In this document: positions 1-5,665 of the stretch, piece by piece | How positions within the stretch are numbered: the stretch's first letter is position 1 | Layout of the letters: every line of letters begins with the position of its first letter | Assembly: GCA_022822245.1 (NCBI GenBank) | Contig: JAJECB010000428.1 | Coordinates: forward strand, 1-10,824 | From: Gammaproteobacteria bacterium | GTDB taxonomy: Bacteria > Pseudomonadota > Gammaproteobacteria > HK1 | Reading direction: 5' to 3' | DNA: 10,824 bases | Notes under the pieces: generated by a model | Told to the model about the DNA's origin: nothing | The model's database searches: none | What the model saw: the letters and a program-made list of their open reading frames with translations, nothing else | Position numbers and translations under genes: made by a program

Positions 1-34
1 CGGTCGGGCGGCGGGTCGGGGGGCGCCCGGCCGC

Positions 35-970
35 TCAACCGGTCGCGGTGCGCGCCTCGTCGAGGGCGTGCAGGCGCGCGCGGGTGCCTGCCTTCATGAC
101 TTGGCCGGGAAGGCGATGGTCCACCACGTCCTCGACGTAGCGCGCGACCTCGCAGAGCCGGTCGAGGTCGATCCCGGTCTCGATGTCCATCTCGTGCAGG
201 AGGTAGACGAGGTCCTCGGTGCAGATGTTGCCGGTCGCGCCCGGGGCGAAGGGGCAGCCGCCGAGGCCGCCGATCGACGATTCGAACTTGTCGATGCCCT
301 CGTCGAGCCCGGCCATGACGTTGCAGAGCCCGATGCCGCGCGTGTTGTGGAAGTGGAGCGCGACCGGGGTCTCCGGGAAGCGGTCGCGGAGGTACCGGCA
401 GAGCCCGCTGACGAGGGGCGGAGTAGCCATCCCGGTGGTGTCGCCGAGGCCGATCCCGTGGAAGCCGAGCTTCTCGAAGCGCTCCGCGATGTAGCCGATC
501 TGCTCGAAGGGCACGTCGCCCTCGAACGGGCACCCGAAGGCGGTCGCGATCGCGCCGTGGACCGGCACGTTCGCGTCGGCTGCGATGAGCGCGACCTCCT
601 CGAAACCGTCGAGGGACTCGTCGACGCTTCGATTCACGTTCTTGCGGTTGTGGCTCTCGGAGGCCGAGATCACCACCACCAGCTCGTCCACGCCGGCGTC
701 GACCCCGCGCCGCGCGCCCTTGGCGTTGGCGATGAGCCCCATCATCGTCGCGCTGCGGTCCGCTCCCTTCAGCACCTCCGCCGAGTCGGCGAGCTGCGGG
801 ACCGCGCGCGGGGACATGAACGACGAGTACTCGAGGCGCGGGACCCCGGCCGCCACGAGGTCGTTGATGATCCGGACCTTGGTCTCGGTGGGTATGAACT
901 TGGGCTCCGCCTGGAACCCGTCGCGGGTCCCGACTTCGGTTACCTGTACGCGGGCAGGTCTGTTGCTCAT
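35..970 (-). CDS. mvaB: Hydroxymethylglutaryl-CoA lyase
   Basis: This 311-residue protein should cleave 3-hydroxy-3-methylglutaryl-CoA to acetyl-CoA and acetoacetate in the cytosol, the last step of leucine breakdown. The whole chain is one HMGL-like TIM barrel. TEVGTRDGFQ (11-20) carries the substrate- and metal-binding Arg16/Asp17 pair. HFHNTRG (206-212) carries the metal-binding histidines. GLGGCPFAPGATGN (235-248) carries the catalytic Cys239 in the flexible lid loop and the metal-binding Asn248. Length matches the roughly 300-residue bacterial family. The ATG at 968-970 is preceded by GAGG at about 9 bases. It is transcribed away from the SDR gene at 1342 across a 371-base region. Related lyases acting on other branched 3-hydroxy-acyl-CoAs share these motifs, so the substrate is inferred from the family, and the neighbours do not include other leucine-pathway genes. 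Confidence 0.93.
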   Translation of the reverse strand: MSNRPARVQVTEVGTRDGFQAEPKFIPTETKVRIINDLVAAGVPRLEYSSFMSPRAVPQLADSAEVLKGADRSATMMGLIANAKGARRGVDAGVDELVVVISASESHNRKNVNRSVDESLDGFEEVALIAADANVPVHGAIATAFGCPFEGDVPFEQIGYIAERFEKLGFHGIGLGDTTGMATPPLVSGLCRYLRDRFPETPVALHFHNTRGIGLCNVMAGLDEGIDKFESSIGGLGGCPFAPGATGNICTEDLVYLLHEMDIETGIDLDRLCEVARYVEDVVDHRLPGQVMKAGTRARLHALDEARTATG

Positions 971-1041
971 CGGTAGGTGCCTCGTCTGCGTTCAAACTGC
1001 GATCCGTACCCCGGGGTCCGACCGCAGTGTCCGGAATCGCC

Positions 1042-1104
1042 CCGGTTCTCCGGCATCGCCGCCGTACCGGCCGGCCGCCCGTCCGGAGTCGTGCGGAGAA
1101 CCGG
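1042..1104. repeat. 11-bp inverted repeat, 41-base spacer
   Basis: CCGGTTCTCCG at 1042-1052 is exactly complementary to CGGAGAACCGG at 1094-1104. The arms sit about 75 to 135 bases upstream of the lyase start. They could be an operator pair or the stem of a leader structure for the minus-strand transcript. In such GC-rich DNA an 11-bp match is suggestive only. Confidence 0.4.
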
Positions 1105-1254
1105 AAAGCGGCAATGCTAGCGAAGAACGGCGCGCCAAGGTAGGCGGCGCGGCGAAGCGGCGATGTCCAACCCTCCGCCGCAGGTCGGAACTGGCGGAGC
1201 GCAATCCGGCATCACCGTCCCCTTCGCGCGACGCTCCTTGTCGGATGACGCTTC

Positions 1255-1291
1255 GCCGATTCGACCTACAATTCGGCCGGCGCGAATCGGC
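1255..1291 (+). promoter_or_regulatory. Candidate promoter and operator of the SDR gene
   Basis: GCCGATTCG (1255-1263) and CGAATCGGC (1283-1291) form a perfect 9-bp inverted repeat with a 19-base spacer. Inside the spacer lies TACAAT (1267-1272), matching a sigma-70 -10 box at five of six positions. A regulator bound to this palindrome would cover the -10 box and start site. No good -35 is present: ATGACG at 1245-1250 has 16-base spacing but matches weakly. The promoter call is tentative; the palindrome is directly visible. Confidence 0.4.
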
Positions 1292-1341
1292 CAGGCGCGA
1301 GCCGGGGCGCATGGAAATGCAAGCGTTCGGGAGAGCGGGGT

Positions 1342-2115
1342 ATGGAGCCATTCGATCTCAGGGGCCAGGTCGCCGTCGTCACCGGCTCGACCAAGGGCAT
1401 CGGGAAGGCGATCGCGGCCGGCTTCTGCCGGGCCGGGGCCAGGGTGGTGGTCTCGAGCCGCAAGGCCGACGCCTGCGAGGCGGTGACCGCGGAGCTCAAC
1501 CGCGACCACGCCCGCGACGGCGGCGAGGCGGTTTCCATCCCGTGCCACGCGGGCCAGCTCGATCAGCTCGAAACCCTCGTCGCCCGCACCCTCGACCGTT
1601 GGGGAAAGATCACCGCTTGCGTGCCGAACGCGGCCGCGAACCCCTACCACGGAGGGCTCGCGGGGATCCCCGACTCGGCGTTCGACAAGATCATGGAGAC
1701 CAACGTCCGGGCCACGTTCTGGCTGTGCCGGCTCGTGCTCCCGCACATGGTCGAGCGCGGGGAGGGGTCGATCACCATCATCGCGAGCATCGCGGGGCTC
1801 AAGGGGAGCCCCGATCTCGGGGCGTATGCGATGTCCAAGGTGGCCGGGCACCAGCTCGCCCGCAACCTCGCGGTGGAGTACGGCCCGCACGGGATCCGGG
1901 TCAACGCGATCGCCCCCGGCCTCATCAGGACCGACTTCGCGAAGGCCCTCTGGACCGACCCGGAACGGCTCGAGGCGGTGTCGAACCGGCTCCCCCTGCG
2001 GCGGATTGGCGACCCGGCGGAGGTGGCGGGGGTGGCCCTCTTCCTCGCGAGCCCGGCCGCCTCCTACGTCACCGGCCAGGTGCTGAACGTGTGCGGCGGA
2101 TCGGCGGTGGTATGA
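1342..2115 (+). CDS. SDR-family oxidoreductase, DHRS4-like
   Basis: A 257-residue classical short-chain dehydrogenase/reductase: a soluble NAD(P)-dependent oxidoreductase interconverting an alcohol and a ketone or aldehyde. The Rossmann nucleotide loop TGSTKGIG is at 14-21. SSRK (38-41), with Arg40 just after the second beta strand, is often linked to NADPH preference. The catalytic set is Asn121, Ser149, Tyr162 and Lys166 (YAMSK). The usual NNAG motif is replaced by PNAAANP (95-101). That change, together with GLIRTDFAKALW (193-204), resembles the peroxisomal DHRS4 carbonyl reductase group rather than FabG. Start ATG 1342 has GGGAG at 1329-1333, 8 bases ahead. The alpha/beta hydrolase follows after 55 bases on the same strand, so the two may be co-transcribed. 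The substrate cannot be read from the sequence. Confidence 0.9.
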   Translation: MEPFDLRGQVAVVTGSTKGIGKAIAAGFCRAGARVVVSSRKADACEAVTAELNRDHARDGGEAVSIPCHAGQLDQLETLVARTLDRWGKITACVPNAAANPYHGGLAGIPDSAFDKIMETNVRATFWLCRLVLPHMVERGEGSITIIASIAGLKGSPDLGAYAMSKVAGHQLARNLAVEYGPHGIRVNAIAPGLIRTDFAKALWTDPERLEAVSNRLPLRRIGDPAEVAGVALFLASPAASYVTGQVLNVCGGSAVV

Positions 2116-2170
2116 GGCGCGGCAAGGCCGTTGGAAGCGGTAAGCGGGCCGGAACCACGCGAGTCGAACC

Positions 2171-2680
2171 ATGACGATACGGGTGCACTTCATCCACGGC
2201 CTCGAGGGGAGCCCGAGCGGCAGCAAGGCGCGCCTTCTCGCCCGGCACTTCGAGGCGGTGACTCCGGCCATGGACACGTCCGACTTCGAGGGATGCGTCG
2301 CGCAGCACGCGGCCCTGCTCGCGGAGGGCGCCGGGCCCGACGTGCTCGCCGGCTCCTCGTTCGGGGGCGCGGTGGCGGTGGCCCTCCTGCAGCGCGGCCA
2401 CTGGTCCGGGCCGACCCTGCTTCTCGCCCAGGCGGCCCTGCTCTACGGCCTTCCCGCGGAGCTGCCGGCGGGGGTTTCGGTCTGGATCGCGCATGGGAGC
2501 GGGGACGACGTGGTGCCGCCCGAGCACAGCCGGCGGCTCGCGGCGGCGGGTGACTCCGCGCTCGTCCGCCTCATCGAGGTGGACGACGACCACTCCCTCC
2601 ACGCGAGCGTCGCGAACGGCTCCCTCGTCAACTGGGTCCGCGCCCTCGCCGCGCTCCGAAAACGTCGAGTGTTCCGATAG
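2171..2680 (+). CDS. Small alpha/beta-fold hydrolase (YqiA-like)
   Basis: A 169-residue compact alpha/beta hydrolase, probably a cytosolic esterase or thioesterase. An oxyanion-hole HG lies at the end of the first strand (IHGLEGSPSGSK, 8-19). The nucleophile elbow GSSFGG (61-66) holds Ser63. The likely acid is Asp112 in HGSGDDVVP (108-116), and the likely base is His141 in DDDHSL (138-143). The triad is therefore complete although the protein is much shorter than the usual 250 to 300 residues. This fits the minimal YqiA/UPF0227 and RBBP9-like groups, which lack a lid. Only a weak Shine-Dalgarno precedes ATG 2171. The last codons and the TAG stop form the left arm of a palindrome shared with the convergent gene. 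The substrate is unknown. Confidence 0.82.
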   Translation: MTIRVHFIHGLEGSPSGSKARLLARHFEAVTPAMDTSDFEGCVAQHAALLAEGAGPDVLAGSSFGGAVAVALLQRGHWSGPTLLLAQAALLYGLPAELPAGVSVWIAHGSGDDVVPPEHSRRLAAAGDSALVRLIEVDDDHSLHASVANGSLVNWVRALAALRKRRVFR

Positions 2681-2716
2681 GGGCAAGCTCGAGACTTGCC
2701 GGCTTCGCTATCGGAA
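2672..2716. terminator. Bidirectional terminator-like palindrome
   Basis: TTCCGATAG (2672-2680) pairs perfectly with CTATCGGAA (2708-2716). Inside these arms GGCAAG (2682-2687) pairs with CTTGCC (2695-2700) around the 7-base loop CTCGAGA. The element lies between two convergent genes and contains the TAG stop of each. Neither strand has a long T tract, so an intrinsic terminator is inferred from position and symmetry. Confidence 0.6.
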
Positions 2717-3064
2717 ATTGGCCATTGCGGCAAAGACGATCCCGGTGAACGCGACCAGCATGCCGAACATCCACCTGAGGGTGCCGCGCTGCGTCGCGAC
2801 TATCAGCTCCTTCAATTCGACCACCGCGAGTGCGAACTCCGCTCTCGTCGCGGCGACTTCGGACTTGGTCGCGGCGACTTCGGACTTGGTCGTGGCGATG
2901 TCCGCGTTGGTCGCGGCGATGTCGGACTTGGTCGCGACATCGGCAGGAACGATTCGACTGGCGTGCTCTTCGGCCAAGATCTCGGCCACCTCCTCCGAGA
3001 GTCCCGCGTTCGTCAGCCGCTTGACGAAGCGGTGAGAGTCGAATTGTGAGGGTTGCGCGCTCAT
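2708..3064 (-). CDS. DUF1640-like coiled-coil protein, C-terminal membrane anchor
   Basis: A 118-residue protein. The N-terminal part (about 8-40) contains FVKRLTNAGLSEEVAEILAE, the typical opening of DUF1640/CCDC90-like proteins. Residues 41-75 are a near-perfect run of heptads, including ATKSDIA, ATNADIA, TTKSEVA, ATKSEVA and ATRAEFA, predicted to form a continuous coiled coil. After VELKELI, a single hydrophobic segment (about 95-114, WMFGMLVAFTGIVFAAMA) ends the chain, so the coiled coil should face the cytoplasm or periplasm from a membrane anchor. The bacterial function is unknown. I chose ATG 3062-3064 because the conserved N terminus starts there and the upstream extension has no family pattern. 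It is divergent from the selenoprotein gene and convergent with the hydrolase. Base composition looks less GC-rich than its neighbours. Confidence 0.85.
   Translation of the reverse strand: MSAQPSQFDSHRFVKRLTNAGLSEEVAEILAEEHASRIVPADVATKSDIAATNADIATTKSEVAATKSEVAATRAEFALAVVELKELIVATQRGTLRWMFGMLVAFTGIVFAAMANFR
2847..2930 (-). repeat. Four 21-bp tandem repeats encoding heptads
   Basis: Four consecutive 21-bp units (2847-2867, 2868-2888, 2889-2909, 2910-2930) follow the plus-strand pattern gtcgcggcgacttcggactt plus g. Units 1 and 2 are identical; units 3 and 4 differ at a few bases. A partial fifth unit begins at 2931. Each unit encodes one heptad of the coiled coil, so the domain length can change in frame by repeat slippage. 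Confidence 0.85.
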
Positions 3065-3070
3065 GAATCC

Positions 3071-3098
3071 ACTGTAACGGGAATGGACCGGGAAGCAA
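3071..3098 (-). promoter_or_regulatory. Candidate sigma-70 promoter of the DUF1640 gene
   Basis: Read on the minus strand, TTGCTT (3093-3098) and TACAGT (3071-3076) are separated by 16 bases. The -10 ends 6 bases before the ATG, which would give a leaderless or nearly leaderless transcript. No Shine-Dalgarno precedes the start. Each box matches consensus at four of six positions, so this is a reasonable but unproven call. Confidence 0.35.
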
Positions 3099-3177
3099 CC
3101 GGATCCGCGATCTTCGAGCCGAATTCCTACGCCTTCCGAGGAGAATGCCGACAAGCACCCTCGAAGTCGCTTCCCGG

Positions 3178-3207
3178 TTGTCTCTTGTGGCGGTTCGCGG
3201 CTAGAGT
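3178..3207 (+). promoter_or_regulatory. Candidate promoter of the selenoprotein-ligase operon
   Basis: TTGTCT (3178-3183) and TAGAGT (3202-3207) are separated by 18 bases. The -10 ends 7 bases before ATG 3215, again predicting a leaderless transcript, and no clear Shine-Dalgarno is present. Each box matches consensus at four of six positions. The call is tentative. Confidence 0.33.
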
Positions 3208-3214
3208 CCCGGGC

Positions 3215-4363
3215 ATGGAGATCCGCTACGAAGCGCCCGGCGTCCGCGACGACCTGAGGGCGGCCCAGGGCCGTTACTGGCGGCGCCTCGCCCGCCCCGG
3301 CGCGAACTGGAGCGGGGCAGAGCGCGTCGCCATCGCGCGTGAGGCGCGGCATGCCCCCGGCTGCGCGTTCTGCCGCCGCCTTCGCGCCGCCGTCTCCCCG
3401 TACGCCCTTGCCGGCGAGCACGACGTCGACCCCGAGAACCGGGGCCGGCTGCCCGCTCCCGCCGTGGACGCGGTTCACCGCATCGTGAACGACGCAAGCC
3501 GGCTGACCCGCGCCTGGTACGAGCGGACCCTCGCGGCCGGGCTGACCGACGGGCAGTACGTCGAGCTGGTGGGAACGGTGGTTTCGGTGCTCAGCATCGA
3601 CGCATTCTGCCGCGCGATCGGCGCCCCCCTTCATCCCCTTCCCGAGCCGGAGCCGGGCGCCGCGAGCGGCTATCGGCCCGCGACCGCGGCGCACGACGGC
3701 GAGTCCTGGGTCCCGATGGTCCCGTTCGACAACTCCGGCACGCAGGAGGCGGACCTCTGGGCACCGAAGCGCACCGGAAACGTGATTCGGGCCTTGAGCC
3801 TCGCCCCGGACGAGGTGCGGACCCTGAACGACCTCGGCGGGGCGCACTACATCGACCACGGGCTCGTGCGCGACCCGTCGGCCACGCGGGAGGACGGCGC
3901 GCTCACCCGCACCCAGATCGAGCTCGTCGCGGGCCGGGTCTCGATCCTCAACGACTGCTTCTACTGAACCAGCGCCCATGCGGCGCTGCTCCGGGAGAGC
4001 GGCAGGTCGAGCGGCGAGGCGGTGGACGTCCGGGCGCTCGCCGATCCCGTGGTCGAGAGCGGGGTGGCGAACGGGCGGGCGCTCCTCGAGTTCGCCTCCG
4101 CGGTAGCCGGGCGCGACGACGGGGAGCTCGCCCGTGCCCGGGAAGCCCTCCGCGCCCGGATGGGGGATGCCGGAGTCGCCGACGCGTCCGCGGTGGCCGC
4201 CAACTTCGAGCGGATGGTCCGGATCGCCGACGCGATCGGCATCGAGCTCGGGGACTGGATGGAGTCGTTCACCGAGGACGTGCGCGCGGATCTCTCCCTC
4301 GATCGGCTGCGGGCCCGCCAGGAAGGTGTACATGAGCACGAGCCCAACGCCGCCATCGCCTGA
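3215..4363 (+). CDS. AhpD-like selenoprotein (TGA at 3965-3967 read as Sec)
   Basis: I read this as one 382-residue protein with selenocysteine at 251. The part before the TGA ends in CFY and the part after begins TSAHAALLR, giving C248-x-x-U251-x-x-x-H255. This is the AhpD/carboxymuconolactone decarboxylase active site with Sec at the second cysteine. Glu236 lies 12 residues before Cys248, the spacing of Glu118 and Cys130 in mycobacterial AhpD. Downstream, LLEFASAVAGR, then a helix, then FERMVRIADAIGIEL (about 345-360) is the typical second half of the same domain, so the stop splits one domain. Residues 80-140 look like a degenerate first copy: Glu117, with Asp129 and Cys132 at the C/U positions. 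A separate CAFC lies at 50-53. The likely role is thiol-dependent reduction of peroxides. The alternative is a pseudogene with a nonsense mutation, but the exact codon position and the intact downstream frame argue against it. selA-selD are not in the window. Confidence 0.85.
3985..4003 (+). promoter_or_regulatory. Putative bacterial SECIS hairpin
   Basis: GCTGCTC (3985-3991) pairs with GAGCGGC (3997-4003) through 7 bp, one of them G-U, closing a 5-base CGGGA loop at 3992-3996. The loop starts 25 bases after the TGA, and its second base is a G. Both fit the general form of bacterial SECIS elements, which lie within the coding sequence just downstream of the UGA with a G near the start of the apical loop. 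A competing hairpin, AGCGCC (3971-3976) with GGCGCT (3982-3987), shares bases with it and cannot form at the same time. Confidence 0.6.
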
Positions 4364-5492
4364 CATCCCCTTCACGATCGGCATCGAGGAGGAGTACCTC
4401 GTCGTCGATCGCGAGTCCCGGGACCTCATCCAGGAGGCTCCCCCGGAGATGATCGACGAGTGCCGGGAGCGGCTCGGGGAACAGGTCACCACCGAGCTCA
4501 TGCAGTGCCAGATCGAGATCGGCACGGTGGTCTGCGAGACCATGCAGGAGGCCCGCGCCGACCTCGCCCGCCTTCGCCGGACCGTGTCCGAAGTGGTCCG
4601 GCGGCACGGCTTCGAGATCATCGCTGCCTCCACCCACCCCTTCGCCCAGGCGCGCGAGATCCGCCGCACCCGCAAGGAGCGCTACGACGCCCTCGCCGTG
4701 CAGCTCCAGGAGGTCGCCCGGCGCCTTCTCATCAGCGGCATGCACGTGCACGTCGGGCTGGGTGATGACGAGATCCGCAACGACTTCATCGGGCAGGTGA
4801 GCTACGTGCTCCCCCACTTCCTCGCCCTCAGCACCTCGTCGCCCTTCTGGCAGGGGCACGACACCGGGCTCAAGTCCTACCGGATCGCGGTCTGGGACGA
4901 GATGCCGCGCACCGGCCTCCCCGAGCTCTTCGAGAGCTTCGCCGAGTACGAGCGCCACGTCCGGATCCTGATCGACTGCGGGGTCATCGGGGACAGTTCG
5001 GAGCTCTGGTGGGACATCCGGCCGAGCGTGCGGTTTCCGACCCTCGAGATGCGGATCCCGGATCTGTGCACCCGTCTCGACGACGCCATCTGCATCGCGG
5101 CCCTGTACCGCTGCTGGCTGCGGCTCCTCTTGCGGCTCAAGCGCAGCAACCAGCGGTGGCGGCGCTATCCGCGGCTCCTCATCGAGGAGAACCGGTGGCG
5201 GGCGCACCGTTTCGGGATCGACGAGGGGCTCATCGACTTCGGGCGGAGCGAGATGGTCCCCTATCCCGACCTCGTCGACGAGATCATCGAGCTGGTGCGA
5301 GAGGACGCGGAGCACTTCGGGTGCGTGGCCGAGATCGAGCACGCCCGCACCATCATCGCGCGCGGCACGAGCGCTCACCGGCAGGTCGAGACGTACCGGG
5401 CGGCCCTCGCGGTCGGGGCGGACGAGCGCGAGGCGCTGGCCCGGGTGGTCGACATGCTCGTCGAGGAGACCCTGGGCGGCTGCGAAGCCTGA
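4332..5492 (+). CDS. ybdK: YbdK/GCS2-type glutamate-cysteine (carboxylate-amine) ligase
   Basis: A 386-residue cytosolic ATP-dependent ligase of the GCS2 family, expected to join the gamma-carboxyl of glutamate to an amine, classically cysteine. Family motifs appear in order: FTIGIEEEYLVVD (14-26) with the metal-binding glutamates, TELMQCQIEIGT (54-65), SGMHVHVG (135-142) and LWWDIRPS...TLEMRIPD (225-244). Length agrees with the family (about 370 residues). ATG 4332 has GGAAGG at 4321-4326 and overlaps the last 32 bases of the selenoprotein gene, so the two are probably translationally coupled. Gamma-glutamylcysteine or a related thiol could reduce the upstream AhpD-like enzyme; this is inference from context. 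YbdK proteins often have weak ligase activity and uncertain physiological substrates. No gshB lies nearby. Confidence 0.88.
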   Translation: MSTSPTPPSPDIPFTIGIEEEYLVVDRESRDLIQEAPPEMIDECRERLGEQVTTELMQCQIEIGTVVCETMQEARADLARLRRTVSEVVRRHGFEIIAASTHPFAQAREIRRTRKERYDALAVQLQEVARRLLISGMHVHVGLGDDEIRNDFIGQVSYVLPHFLALSTSSPFWQGHDTGLKSYRIAVWDEMPRTGLPELFESFAEYERHVRILIDCGVIGDSSELWWDIRPSVRFPTLEMRIPDLCTRLDDAICIAALYRCWLRLLLRLKRSNQRWRRYPRLLIEENRWRAHRFGIDEGLIDFGRSEMVPYPDLVDEIIELVREDAEHFGCVAEIEHARTIIARGTSAHRQVETYRAALAVGADEREALARVVDMLVEETLGGCEA

Positions 5493-5530
5493 GCCCGCCG
5501 CCCGCGGGCGTTCCGGGAACGGTGGCCTCC

Positions 5531-5622
5531 CGGAAGCACGGGCATCCTGCCCGTGCAGACGGTGGCCGGCCTCTGGCGCCGTGCGGGCGGGAAGCCCGCG
5601 CTCCCGGCCCGCCGTGCTTCCG
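5531..5622. repeat. Compound hairpin repeat in convergent intergenic region
   Basis: The 173 bases between the ligase and cobC contain nested symmetry. Outer arms CGGAAGCACGG (5531-5541) and CCGTGCTTCCG (5612-5622) are perfect 11-bp complements. Within them, GCACGGGC-ATCCT-GCCCGTGC (5536-5556) and GTGCGGGC-GGGAA-GCCCGCGC (5581-5601) are 8-bp-stem hairpins, the second with one G-T pair. A second copy of the first type, with the same ATCCT loop, occurs at 10739-10757, so this is probably an interspersed REP-like repeat. Its position between convergent genes lets it also end both transcripts. Confidence 0.75.
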
Positions 5623-5665
5623 AGAAAACCGTTCGGTCTTCCGCCGAAGCCGGCTCCGGCGAAGG

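Larger units (their letters stand above)
971..1341. other. Divergent intergenic region with two inverted repeats
   Basis: This region separates the lyase (-) from the SDR gene (+). I see no convincing gene in it. It holds an 11-bp perfect inverted repeat, CCGGTTCTCCG at 1042-1052 and CGGAGAACCGG at 1094-1104. A second, 9-bp perfect inverted repeat at 1255-1291 flanks a -10-like TACAAT. The short open frames crossing the region have no family pattern. It most likely carries the promoters and operators of both flanking genes. Confidence 0.6.

Noticed and set aside
585..2174. Long plus-strand open frame of 529 codons
   Set aside because: It crosses the lyase gene antisense, the intergenic region and the SDR gene out of frame. 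Its sequence is Arg/Pro/Gly-rich with no family motif, typical of a shadow in GC-rich DNA.
2847..2930. CRISPR-like repeats
   Set aside because: The 21-bp units are directly adjacent with no spacers and encode heptads in frame.
3965..3967. TGA as a genuine stop or nonsense mutation in the AhpD-like gene
   Set aside because: The codon is exactly where the family has its second active-site Cys, TGA is one base from TGC/TGT, and the downstream frame stays open with domain-like sequence for 131 residues. A random nonsense mutation would not be expected at that precise codon with an intact downstream frame.
4022..4363. Separate small gene starting at GTG 4022
   Set aside because: It has no ribosome binding site, its sequence is the second half of the CMD domain, and it is in frame with the upstream gene through the TGA.
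3065..4675. N-terminal extension of the DUF1640 frame (655 codons in total)
   Set aside because: The upstream part is antisense to the selenoprotein and ligase genes. The family pattern begins at ATG 3064, which also has a promoter-like sequence just ahead.
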